The notes under the pieces were generated by a model. It was not told the DNA's origin. It was given only the letters and a program-made list of their open reading frames with translations, and searched no databases. A program made the translations under genes and the position numbers. Source: Bacteroidales bacterium H3 (GTDB taxonomy: Bacteria; Bacteroidota; Bacteroidia; Bacteroidales; Muribaculaceae). From it: 64,000 nt of DNA. The stretch lies in NCBI GenBank assembly GCA_001701135.1, contig DAAN01000004.1:1-64000 (forward strand), in the 5' to 3' direction. Shown here piece after piece: positions 42,473 through 50,567 of this stretch (the first letter of the stretch is position 1; every line of letters begins with the position of its first letter).

Positions 42473-44755
42473 TCAGTCGCGGGTATGCTTTACCAGATAG
42501 ATGTCGTTCAGTGCTACGCCGGGCAGGGCTGCCATTATTGTGTCAGTCGTGGCTTCCGGCCCGAGACGGTCGAGGGTGTCGCAGATGGCGGCATACTCGA
42601 CGGGCGAGATTACTTCTTCCACAGCAATCAGCCCTTTGCGGATCAATTTGGTGAAATGGACGTTTATGGTGGATGGTTTCAGGTTGCGTTCGGTGGCAAT
42701 CTGATCGCAGGTCATTCCCCGGCGAAATAGGGCGAGAGTCTGGTCGTAGGTCGACGGCTGGGCTTCTTTTGCCGCGCGCGCTGCTCTATTTGCGGCTCGT
42801 CGAGCTTCTTTTTCAGCTTTGGCTGCATCGGACTGCGCTTTGCCCCGGGCAGCGTTTTCAGCTTTCTGTTTCTCCCTGGCGGCGCGGTCGCGTTGGCGTC
42901 GTTGCCGTTCGGCCTCGGCAGGGTCGCGGGTGGCCATCAGCAATGCCTGCTGTTTGAAGTTGAGATAGCTGGCAATGGTGAAGCCATGGTCGTTGATGTC
43001 GCTGAGCAGATAGAGCCGGGAGCGCAACGCCTGCCGCAGTTCGGCGGTGAGCTCTGCCACGCGCTGCGAGGCGCGTTTGTTTTCTGTGCGTATTTTCGCG
43101 AAACGGGTCAGCGAGTTGCCGAAAATATCCATCAGCGAGTTGTAGAAATACACTGCACTTTTGCGTACGCGCAACAGAAATGCCGGGTCTTCGAGCGCTT
43201 CGATGGCCGACAGGCGTATCCGTCCGGTCCATTTGTCCGATACCTCCACAATCTCGGAGCGCAGCCGGTCGGCGATGGTGGTCAGCATGGTGTTTTCCTC
43301 AGGGAAACTGTGGCGGAAGATGGAGTAGACATGTCGGCGCAGCTGCTCCTGAAGAATCGCGATGGCTGAGAAATTAAACAGATCCACGAGCTGCTGCCTG
43401 TGGAAATCGGTTTTCGAGGCGCCGAGCATGGCGATGCCTTGCTCCACGGCCTGAGACTGATGGCTGATATATTGCGCCACCTGCGGATCGGGTGCCAATG
43501 ACATTTCGGCTATCGGGGAGGAGAGCACAAGCCCCTGTAGCGTGCGGCAGCGCGAAAGTGCCACGTAAACTTGCCCGGGAGCGAACGACGCGCCCGAGTC
43601 GACAATCACGCGGTCGAAAGTTAGCCCCTGACTCTTGTGGATGGTTATGGCCCAGGCCAGACGCAGAGGTATCTGTGTGAATGTGCCCTGCACCTGCGAC
43701 TCTATGGCGTTGGTGGTCTCGTTGATGGTGTATTTGGTGTTTTCCCACACCTGAGCGCACACGTCGATTATTTTTTCGGAGCCGTCGGGAGTGGGGACTT
43801 TCACCCGCACAATATTGGCGCCGGTGTCCACCACTGTGCCTATCAGGCCGTTGTAGTATTCATGCTCCACGGTGTCGTTTTTGATAAACATCACCTGCGC
43901 GCCCTTTTTCAGGCGCAGGTCGTCGGCCGTGGGATATGCCATTTCTGAGAAAGTGCCGGTGATGCGAGCCTTGTAGACCTGCGAATTGCCCGGGAGGAGG
44001 CGCAGCTGCGATTCGTTGTAGCTGTCGGCCATCTGGTTGTGGGTGGTGAGTCTGATGAATCCGCTCCCCTCGGGCGGGATGAATGCGGGGTTGAGGCGCG
44101 AGCGGAGCATGGCGTGATCGTCGGCGGTGAGGCAGTTGTCGCGCACATGGTTAAGCAGATTGACAAACTGCTGATCCTGCTGGCGGTACACTTTTTCCAG
44201 ACATATTGTGACGTGCCGGATCTGACTCAGCGCACGACTGCCGAAGAAATAGGGAGTGTTGTAGTAGCCGCGCAGCAGTTGCTCGTCCTGAGGCGTCACC
44301 ACGGGCGCGAGCTGCTGCAGATCGCCGATAAGGAGCAGTTGCACGCCACCGAAAGGGCGCTGGTCGCGGCGATATTTTTTCAGAGCATTGTCGATGGCGT
44401 CGAGCAGATCGGAGCGCACCATCGAGATTTCATCAATGATGAGCAGGTCGAGCGAACGGATAATGCGGAGTTTCTGCCTCGAGAAGTTGAATTTGTCTTT
44501 TTGCTCGGGTGCCCCCGGCACAAATGGCGCGGGCGACAGCTGGAAGAATGAGTGAATCGTTACGCCGCCGGCGTTGATGGCGGCCACGCCTGTGGGGGCG
44601 ACCACAATAGCGGTTTTGGAACTATGCTCCATCACACGCTTGAGAAATGTGGTCTTGCCCGTGCCGGCTTTACCGGTGAGGAAAATGCTCACGCCGGTAT
44701 GTTCCACAAATTCCCAGGCGCGCCTGAGGTTTTCGTCTTCAGTGTAAGAATCCAC
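42473..44755 (-). CDS. Pif1-like helicase with basic coiled linker and C-terminal HTH
   Basis: A 760-residue SF1 DNA helicase. Walker A is GKAGTGKTTFL (about residues 27-37), Walker B is LLIIDEISMV (about 106-115), and the C-terminal motif VYVALSRCRTLQGL (near 420) is that of the Pif1/RecD-like group. After about residue 480 comes a helical region, then an Ala/Arg/Lys/Glu-rich stretch (about 610-670, EAERQRRQRDRAAREKQK and similar) and a helix-turn-helix (RGMTCDQIATERNLKPSTIN, about 690-709) of the type found at the end of RecQ/Pif1 proteins. Probably acts in G-quadruplex or replication-fork maintenance; this is inferred. Confidence 0.87.
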   Translation of the reverse strand: MDSYTEDENLRRAWEFVEHTGVSIFLTGKAGTGKTTFLKRVMEHSSKTAIVVAPTGVAAINAGGVTIHSFFQLSPAPFVPGAPEQKDKFNFSRQKLRIIRSLDLLIIDEISMVRSDLLDAIDNALKKYRRDQRPFGGVQLLLIGDLQQLAPVVTPQDEQLLRGYYNTPYFFGSRALSQIRHVTICLEKVYRQQDQQFVNLLNHVRDNCLTADDHAMLRSRLNPAFIPPEGSGFIRLTTHNQMADSYNESQLRLLPGNSQVYKARITGTFSEMAYPTADDLRLKKGAQVMFIKNDTVEHEYYNGLIGTVVDTGANIVRVKVPTPDGSEKIIDVCAQVWENTKYTINETTNAIESQVQGTFTQIPLRLAWAITIHKSQGLTFDRVIVDSGASFAPGQVYVALSRCRTLQGLVLSSPIAEMSLAPDPQVAQYISHQSQAVEQGIAMLGASKTDFHRQQLVDLFNFSAIAILQEQLRRHVYSIFRHSFPEENTMLTTIADRLRSEIVEVSDKWTGRIRLSAIEALEDPAFLLRVRKSAVYFYNSLMDIFGNSLTRFAKIRTENKRASQRVAELTAELRQALRSRLYLLSDINDHGFTIASYLNFKQQALLMATRDPAEAERQRRQRDRAAREKQKAENAARGKAQSDAAKAEKEARRAANRAARAAKEAQPSTYDQTLALFRRGMTCDQIATERNLKPSTINVHFTKLIRKGLIAVEEVISPVEYAAICDTLDRLGPEATTDTIMAALPGVALNDIYLVKHTRD

Positions 44756-44804
44756 GCGTAAATGATAATCTGATGTTTTCTTTTTACCTTAGGGGTGCGA
44801 AAGA

Positions 44805-44841
44805 GGGCGGGTGCAGACCTGAGAAAGAGCTGCCCCCGCCC
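44805..44841 (-). terminator. Terminator of the histone-like gene
   Basis: GGGCGGG-GCAG (44805-44815) pairs with CTGC-CCCGCCC (44830-44841). On the minus strand it is followed by TCTTTCGC, a weak U tract, 33 bp after the small gene's stop. Confidence 0.6.
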
Positions 44842-44873
44842 CAAAGCGGTTAAAATGATTGCGTGCCTAAAGA

Positions 44874-45050
44874 TTAAGCTTTAGCGGCTTCGAGCGAAAC
44901 TTTGCGGAATTCCTTCATGGCTTTTTCGATTTCGAGGGAAGCCTTGCGGGCGCGTGTGCCGGCTGCTTTGTTACCGTTGGCGAGCTGTGCATTGGCTTCT
45001 TTCTGGAAAGCTTCATAAAGAGAAGCCACCTTTTCTACTAATTCTTTCAT
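44874..45050 (-). CDS. Histone H1-like (Hc1-type) small protein
   Basis: A 58-residue protein, MKELVEKVASLYEAFQKEAN at the start and a lysine/alanine-rich helical remainder with GNKAAGTRARKASLEIEKAM and KVSLEAAKA at the end. It matches the short histone-H1-like proteins common in Bacteroidales. A DNA-binding or nucleoid role is presumed from the family name and composition, not demonstrated. It has its own promoter and terminator and was too short for a simple ORF listing. Confidence 0.85.
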   Translation of the reverse strand: MKELVEKVASLYEAFQKEANAQLANGNKAAGTRARKASLEIEKAMKEFRKVSLEAAKA

Positions 45051-45091
45051 TGTTAAATTGTATTGGATATATGGTAAAAAGAGATTTTTGG

Positions 45092-45120
45092 CAAAGTTAT
45101 AAATTTTTTTGTTATAACAA
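45092..45120 (-). promoter_or_regulatory. Promoter of the histone-like gene
   Basis: On the minus strand: TTG (45118-45120), an 18-bp spacer, TAACTTTG (45092-45099), 41 bp before the ATG. Confidence 0.6.
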
Positions 45121-45229
45121 TGCGAAATGCGTAAAAAATGGCTAAAAAATTAAAAAAATCAGAAAAAGCCAAAAAGATGGCGCTGTCAACGCGCTTGCCT
45201 TAAAATTTCGGGATCGTAAGGAAGCGCTC

Positions 45230-46450
45230 TTATGCTTTGACAGAGCCTGAGTTGATGCGGAATCCGGCCTTTTCGAGCGCTTTGTGCAGGCGTGCGATGT
45301 GGCTGTGGTCGGTGGTCTCGAGTTCGAGGTGCACTGTGCACGAATTGATCTGCTCCGACGGGGATATGCGGTCGTGGTTGACGGCCAGAACGTTGGCTCC
45401 CTGCTCGGCGATTACGGCGAGGAGTTTGAGCAGAGTGCCGGGTTTGTCGGTGACTTCCAGCTCGATGGTGCAGACGCGTCCGTTGGTGAGCAGACCCCGG
45501 TTGATGACGCGGTTGAGGATGTTCACGTCGATATTGCCACCCGACACCACGCAGACCACCTTCTTCCCTTCAATGGGGAGTTTGTCAAACATCACTGCGG
45601 CGACAGCTGCGGCGCCGGCACCCTCGGCGATGAGTTTCTGTTTTTCGATCAGCGCAAGGATTGCCGCGGCGATTTCGTCGTCGCTGACGGTGACGATTTC
45701 ATCCACGTATTTCTGACATAGCTCGTAGGTGAGATCGCCCGGTTCTTTCACGGCGATGCCGTCGGCGATGGTCGAGACGGAGTCGAGGTGGATGCGCTCG
45801 GCTTTCTCCATCGACTTTGCCATAGAGGGGGCGCCGGCAGCCTGCACTCCGTAGACTTTTATGTCGGGGCGGAGAGTTTTAAGAGCGAATGCCACGCCTG
45901 AGATGAGACCGCCGCCACCAACCGGCACCACCACAGCGTCGATATGGGGCATTTCCTCGAGAATCTCCAGTCCGATGGTTCCCTGGCCTGCTATAACTTT
46001 GGGGTCGTTGAAGGGATGCACGAAGGTGTAGCCCATCTGATCGCGCAATTCGATGGCTTTGGCATAGGCGTCGTCGTATACGCCGGGCACGAGGCATACT
46101 TCGGCACCGAGGCGTTTGGTGGCTTCGATTTTGGAGATCGGAGCGCCTGCGGGGAGACAGATGATTGATTTTATGCCGTTGTGGGTGGCGGCAAGCGCCA
46201 CACCCTGGGCATGATTGCCGGCCGAGCAGGCTATCACGCCGTGCGACTTCTCCTCCTCGGTGAGCTGTGAGATTTTATAGTAGGCTCCACGGAGCTTGAA
46301 AGCACCGGTGTGCTGCAGGTTTTCAGGTTTGAGAAATACCTCGCACTTGTCGGAGAGGTTGGTGGGGCCAATGATTTTAGGGTGGCGCGCCACATCGAGC
46401 AGCACCATCTGCGCGCGATATACTTCGCCGATAGTAAGTTCTTCGCTCAT
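45230..46450 (-). CDS. ilvA: Threonine ammonia-lyase (threonine dehydratase)
   Basis: A 406-residue PLP enzyme that turns threonine into 2-oxobutanoate and ammonia, the first step toward isoleucine. The PLP lysine is in GAFKLRGAYYK (about residues 50-60); the glycine-rich loop is VVPVGGGGLISG (about 175-186). A single ACT domain (about 328-403) replaces the two of E. coli IlvA, so this is the short form with a C-terminal ACT; feedback control is likely but its effector is unknown. Confidence 0.92.
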   Translation of the reverse strand: MSEELTIGEVYRAQMVLLDVARHPKIIGPTNLSDKCEVFLKPENLQHTGAFKLRGAYYKISQLTEEEKSHGVIACSAGNHAQGVALAATHNGIKSIICLPAGAPISKIEATKRLGAEVCLVPGVYDDAYAKAIELRDQMGYTFVHPFNDPKVIAGQGTIGLEILEEMPHIDAVVVPVGGGGLISGVAFALKTLRPDIKVYGVQAAGAPSMAKSMEKAERIHLDSVSTIADGIAVKEPGDLTYELCQKYVDEIVTVSDDEIAAAILALIEKQKLIAEGAGAAAVAAVMFDKLPIEGKKVVCVVSGGNIDVNILNRVINRGLLTNGRVCTIELEVTDKPGTLLKLLAVIAEQGANVLAVNHDRISPSEQINSCTVHLELETTDHSHIARLHKALEKAGFRINSGSVKA

Positions 46451-46526
46451 GATATTATGTTAATCAAACTCTTTATATGTTGTATCATGGCCGGGGGGCC
46501 GGCGGTTGGTTTTTGCTGAAAATTGA

Positions 46527-48008
46527 TCAGATGTCGTGCTGTGACAGGGCACGGTCCATGGCCGCTGCGGCACGGCGGCCGTCGCCCATGGCGAGAATCA
46601 CGGTGGCGCCGCCGCGCACTATGTCGCCGCCGGCGAATAGCATGGGCACGGTGGTCTCCAGAGTCGCTTCATCGGCCACAATGGTGCCGCGGCGGGTGGT
46701 CTCGAGTCCGGGAATGGTGCTGGGGATAAGCGGGTTGGGCGACACGCCCACGCTCACAATCACTTCATCGACCGGCACCTCCACGATGTCGCCCTCGACC
46801 GGTACGGGCGAGCGGCGGCCCGATGCATCGGGTTCGCCCAATTCCATGCGCTGCAGGCGCATGGCACGCACGCGGCCATTTTCGTCGGCCAGATATTCCA
46901 CCGGGTTGTGGAGGGTGAGGAATGTGACGCCCTCCTGCTTGGCATGATGCACCTCCTCGACGCGGGCGGGCATTTCGGCCTCGCTGCGGCGATAGACGAT
47001 ATAAACCTCCTCGGCGCCCATTCGGCGGGCTGTGCGGCACGAGTCCATGGCGGTGTTGCCGCCGCCGATGACGGCCACGCGCTTCCCTTTTATCACGGGG
47101 GTCTTCCACCCCTGGCGTCCGGCGCCCATGAGGTTGACACGTGTGAGATACTCGTTGCTCGACATCACGCCGATATAGTTCTCGCCCGGGATGTCCATGA
47201 AACGGGGCAGACCTGCTCCCGAAGCCACGAAAATGCCGCGGAATCCCTGCTCTTTGAGGTCGTCGTAGCCCAGTGTCTTGCCCACGACAATATCGGGGGT
47301 GAATTCCACTCCGGCGCGGCGCAGCTGCTCTATTTCGTAATCCACAATATCGTTGGGGAGGCGGAACTCGGGAATGCCATATTTGAGTACGCCGCCGATT
47401 TCGTGAAGCGCCTCGAAGACGTGAACGCTATAGCCTTTGCGGACCATGTCGCCCGCAAATGAGAGCGACGCAGGTCCCGAGCCTACCACGGCAATCTTGA
47501 TGCCGTTGGATGTTGCGACGGGGGTGTCGGCTGCGTTATTGTCGGAATTCTCGCGGGCGAAATCGGCCGCGAAACGTTCGAGATAGCCGATGGCCACAGG
47601 CTGTTTGCCGGTCTTGTTGTAGATGCATTTCGATTCGCACTGACGTTCCTGGGGACACACGCGTCCGCAGACAGCGGGGAGTGCCGATGTCTCTTTCAGC
47701 ACTTTGGCTGCGTCGGTGAAATTGCCGCGCTCGATGTTTTTGATAAATCCGGGTATGTTGATGGCTACGGGGCAGCCGGTCATGCAAGTGGGGTTGGGAC
47801 AGTCGAGGCAACGCGACGACTCGGTCAGCGCCTGCTCGCGGGTGAGACCGCGGTTTACCTCTTCATTGTTGGTGATGCGGTAATCGGGGTCGAGTTCGGC
47901 CATCTTTACACGGGGAATGGCCATGCGCTCCTTCACTGTGTGCGATTTGCGGAGCGTCTCGCGCCAGTCTGCTTCGCGCGGCGATATGGTGGTGTTTTTT
48001 TTGTCCAT
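46527..48008 (-). CDS. NfnB/GltD-like NADPH oxidoreductase subunit
   Basis: A 493-residue iron-sulfur flavoprotein. The N-terminal cluster region has CLDCPNPTCMTGCPVAINIP (about residues 48-67) and further cysteines in CGRVCPQERQCESKC. Two Rossmann motifs follow, VVGSGPASLSFAGD (FAD) and VAVIGGGNTAMDSCRTARRM (NADPH). It resembles the glutamate synthase small subunit, but the adjacent flavoprotein with a 2Fe-2S site and the absence of a gltB gene point to NfnB of the electron-bifurcating NADH-dependent ferredoxin:NADP+ oxidoreductase. The partner gene lies 21 bp upstream. Confidence 0.85.
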   Translation of the reverse strand: MDKKNTTISPREADWRETLRKSHTVKERMAIPRVKMAELDPDYRITNNEEVNRGLTREQALTESSRCLDCPNPTCMTGCPVAINIPGFIKNIERGNFTDAAKVLKETSALPAVCGRVCPQERQCESKCIYNKTGKQPVAIGYLERFAADFARENSDNNAADTPVATSNGIKIAVVGSGPASLSFAGDMVRKGYSVHVFEALHEIGGVLKYGIPEFRLPNDIVDYEIEQLRRAGVEFTPDIVVGKTLGYDDLKEQGFRGIFVASGAGLPRFMDIPGENYIGVMSSNEYLTRVNLMGAGRQGWKTPVIKGKRVAVIGGGNTAMDSCRTARRMGAEEVYIVYRRSEAEMPARVEEVHHAKQEGVTFLTLHNPVEYLADENGRVRAMRLQRMELGEPDASGRRSPVPVEGDIVEVPVDEVIVSVGVSPNPLIPSTIPGLETTRRGTIVADEATLETTVPMLFAGGDIVRGGATVILAMGDGRRAAAAMDRALSQHDI

Positions 48009-48029
48009 TGCGATGAATTATACAAGCTC

Positions 48030-48809
48030 TTAATATGAACGGAGGCGCATGAGCATCTCGTCGAAGTTAACTTTATGGGCGTCGAACTCGGGACCGTCGA
48101 CGCACACGAATTTCATTTTGCCGTCGACAGTGACACGGCAGGCGCCACACATGCCTGTGCCGTCGACCATGATGGTGTTGAGCGAGCAGATGGTGGGCAC
48201 GTCATATTTCTTGGTGAGCAGGCTCACGAATTTCATCATTATGGCCGGACCGATGGTTACCACCTTGTCGACTTTTTCGCGCTGAATCACCGATTCCACA
48301 CCATCGGTGACGAGGCCTTTGTGGCCATAAGAACCGTCGTCGGTCATGATGATCACTTCGTCGGAGTGGGCGCGCACCTGATCCTCGAGAATGATGAGAT
48401 CTTTGGTGCGGGCAGCCAGCACTGAAATCACTCTGTTGCCCGCTTCCTTCATGGCGGTGAGAATAGGGAGTAGTGGAGCTACGCCCACACCGCCGCCGCA
48501 GCAGACCACGGTGCCGAATTTCTCGATGTCGGTGGCCTGCCCGAGCGGGCCCACCACGTCGTGAAGGTATTCTCCAGGTTCTTTCGCGCAGATCTGGGCT
48601 GAGGACTCGCCCACAGCCTGCACCACCAGCGTGATGGTGCCGCGCACGGGGTCGGCTTCAGCAATAGTAAGGGGGATACGCTCTCCTTTAGGCTCGGGAA
48701 TCACAATTACGAAGTGACCCGGACGCCTTGCCTTGGCAATCAGAGGCGCCTCCACCACCAGCTTCACTACCTTTTCCGAGAAATGCTCTTTCTCAAGTAT
48801 CTTGTGCAT
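48030..48809 (-). CDS. NfnA-like ferredoxin-NADP+ reductase subunit
   Basis: A 259-residue protein of the ferredoxin reductase/dihydroorotate dehydrogenase electron-transfer type: FAD domain (about residues 1-95), NAD domain (VVCCGGGVGVAPLLPILTAM, about 103-122) and a C-terminal 2Fe-2S cluster (CSLNTIMVDGTGMCGACRV, with a later CVDGPEF). With the NfnB-like subunit it should interconvert NADH, reduced ferredoxin and NADPH. I start it at 48809 (MHKILEKEHFSEKVVKLVVE); the 14 upstream codons lie before a promoter-like region. The stop is TAA followed by GAGCTTGTA. Confidence 0.86.
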   Translation of the reverse strand: MHKILEKEHFSEKVVKLVVEAPLIAKARRPGHFVIVIPEPKGERIPLTIAEADPVRGTITLVVQAVGESSAQICAKEPGEYLHDVVGPLGQATDIEKFGTVVCCGGGVGVAPLLPILTAMKEAGNRVISVLAARTKDLIILEDQVRAHSDEVIIMTDDGSYGHKGLVTDGVESVIQREKVDKVVTIGPAIMMKFVSLLTKKYDVPTICSLNTIMVDGTGMCGACRVTVDGKMKFVCVDGPEFDAHKVNFDEMLMRLRSY

Positions 48810-48848
48810 AATGAATAAATTCGGAATGAAAATGTTCGGTTTTATTGG

Positions 48849-48880
48849 CAAAGGTACTACAATCGCCTCGAATACGCAAA
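48849..48880 (-). promoter_or_regulatory. Promoter of the nfnA-nfnB operon
   Basis: On the minus strand: TTTG (48877-48880), a 20-bp spacer, TACCTTTG (48849-48856). It also rules out the longer nfnA start at 48851. Confidence 0.75.
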
Positions 48881-48993
48881 AAAAACAGCTGCCCGCCGGG
48901 CCGCCGCGATGTCTGCCCCGTTCCGGATATCTGTGCGGAAAGAGATTTAGAACGATGTTCTCTTGTTGTCGAACCGTCTCTTACAGCGCTTCC

Positions 48994-49039
48994 TTAAAAA
49001 ACAGATAACCCCTGCAACTTGTGAGTTACAGGGGTTATC
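48994..49039 (-). terminator. Terminator of tRNA-Leu
   Basis: GATAACCCCTG-AACT (49004-49019) pairs with AGTT-CAGGGGTTATC (49024-49039) around TTGTG/CACAA, and the minus strand continues with TGTTTTTTAAG. This is a strong terminator 4 bp after the tRNA. Confidence 0.85.
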
Positions 49040-49042
49040 GGG

Positions 49043-49123
49043 TGCGCAAGGGGGGACTCGAACCCCCACGACCGGAGTCACCAGATCCTAAGTCTGGCGC
49101 GGCTACCATTACGCCACTTGCGC
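49043..49123 (-). tRNA. tRNA-Leu (TAG)
   Basis: On the minus strand the acceptor GCGCAAG pairs with CTTGCGC and the discriminator is A. The anticodon loop ACTTAGGAT contains TAG, and the long variable arm (GGTGACTCCGGTCGT) is typical of tRNA-Leu. It lies 14 bp downstream of the serine palmitoyltransferase gene and may be co-transcribed. Confidence 0.93.
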
Positions 49124-49136
49124 ATCGGCTATCTTT

Positions 49137-50324
49137 TTATTTGATGATGCCGTGTTTGCGGAATACTTTCTGGATTTTGTCGAGTGCGAATTCGACTTGC
49201 TCCTGAGTGTGGGTGGCCATGAGGCTGAAGCGGATGAGAGTGTCCTGCGGAGCCACGGCGGGCGTTACCACGGGGTTGACGAAGAGGCCTTCGTCGAAGA
49301 GGTCGCGGGTAACGTGGTATGTCTTGTAGTCGTCGCGGATAAACAGCGGGATGATGGGGGTGGTGGTGTGGCCGATTTCGCATCCCATTTCGCGGAAGCC
49401 TTTGAGGGCGAAGTCGGTGATTTTCCAGAGGTTTTCCTGACGTTCGGGTTCCTCGATCATGATGTCGATGGCCTTGAGGGCTGCCGCTGTGGAGGCGGGG
49501 GTAATCGAGGCGGTGAAGATATATGAACGGGAGTGGTGACGCAGGAAGTTTGTGATCTCCTTGTCGGTGGCGATGAAGCCGCCGAGCGAGGCAAACGATT
49601 TGGAGAATGTGCCCATCACGAGGTCTACATCTTTGGTTACGCCGAAGTGATCGCATGTGCCGCGGCCACCTTTGCCGAACACGCCGATGCCGTGGGCTTC
49701 GTCGACCATGACGGCAGCGTTGTATTTCTTGGCGAGACGCACGATTTCGGGGAGATTGGCCACGTCGCCCTCCATTGAGAACACACCGTCGGTGACGATG
49801 AGTTTCACTTTATCGGGCTCACACTTCTGGAGCTGCTTCTCGAGCGACTCCATGTCGTTGTGTTTGTATTTGAGGCATGTGGAGTAGCTCAGACGGCGTC
49901 CTTCGATGATGGAGGCATGGTCCTGCTCGTCGTAAATGACATAGTCCTCGCGGCCTGTGAGGCACGACACCACTCCGAGATTGACTTCAAAGCCGGTGGA
50001 ATAGATCATCACATCTTCCTTGCCGATATATTCGGCGATGCGACGCTCGAGTTTCTTGTGGAGGTCGAGGGTGCCGTTGAGGAAGGGTGAGCCGGCGCAT
50101 CCGGTGCCGTATTTGCGGGTTGCTTCGATTGCTGCTTCCTTGATGCGGGGGTCGCTGACCAGCCCGGAATAGCAGTTGGAGCCGAACATCAGCACCTTTT
50201 TGCCGTTGATGATGACTTCGGGTTCCTGTTCGCTTTCGATAGCGCGGAAATAGGGATAGACACCTGCGGCCTTGGCTTCCTGGGGCGCTGTGTATTTGGC
50301 AAGTTTAGCTTGAAGTAACTTCAT
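49137..50324 (-). CDS. spt: Serine palmitoyltransferase (alpha-oxoamine synthase)
   Basis: A 395-residue PLP enzyme. It condenses serine with a long-chain acyl-CoA to 3-ketosphinganine, the first step of sphingolipid synthesis. The N-terminus MKLLQAKLAKYTAPQEAKAA and the block GTGCAGSPFLNGTLDLHKKL closely follow, as I recall them, the Bacteroides enzymes shown to be Spt. The PLP lysine is in GTFSKSFASLGG (about residues 240-251); DEAHGIGVFG (about 207-216) binds the cofactor. The alternative is 2-amino-3-ketobutyrate CoA ligase (Kbl), but no threonine dehydrogenase is adjacent. A TAACTTTG lies upstream at 50444-50451. Confidence 0.85.
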   Translation of the reverse strand: MKLLQAKLAKYTAPQEAKAAGVYPYFRAIESEQEPEVIINGKKVLMFGSNCYSGLVSDPRIKEAAIEATRKYGTGCAGSPFLNGTLDLHKKLERRIAEYIGKEDVMIYSTGFEVNLGVVSCLTGREDYVIYDEQDHASIIEGRRLSYSTCLKYKHNDMESLEKQLQKCEPDKVKLIVTDGVFSMEGDVANLPEIVRLAKKYNAAVMVDEAHGIGVFGKGGRGTCDHFGVTKDVDLVMGTFSKSFASLGGFIATDKEITNFLRHHSRSYIFTASITPASTAAALKAIDIMIEEPERQENLWKITDFALKGFREMGCEIGHTTTPIIPLFIRDDYKTYHVTRDLFDEGLFVNPVVTPAVAPQDTLIRFSLMATHTQEQVEFALDKIQKVFRKHGIIK

Positions 50325-50567
50325 AGCGGATGATAATATTTACTTTTTCCGGTGAGCCGGCCTTCCTTGTTCCGATGAGGAAGAGTGGTGCACAATCTGT
50401 ATGGTTAAGTTATAAATTTGTAGCTGCCGGCATTTTCAGCCGACAAAGTTAGTTATTTTTTTCAGAATTTTCACCGTTTCAGCGCAAAAATGTCTAAAAA
50501 TGCACATTTTATGCCTCAACGTGCACTCAATGTGCATGGCAGCGGTGCATGCCATGGGCGCTGCGGG

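Noticed and set aside
46527..48008. Glutamate synthase small subunit (gltD)
   Set aside because: No gltB gene adjoins, and the directly upstream ferredoxin-reductase subunit with a 2Fe-2S site fits NfnAB better.
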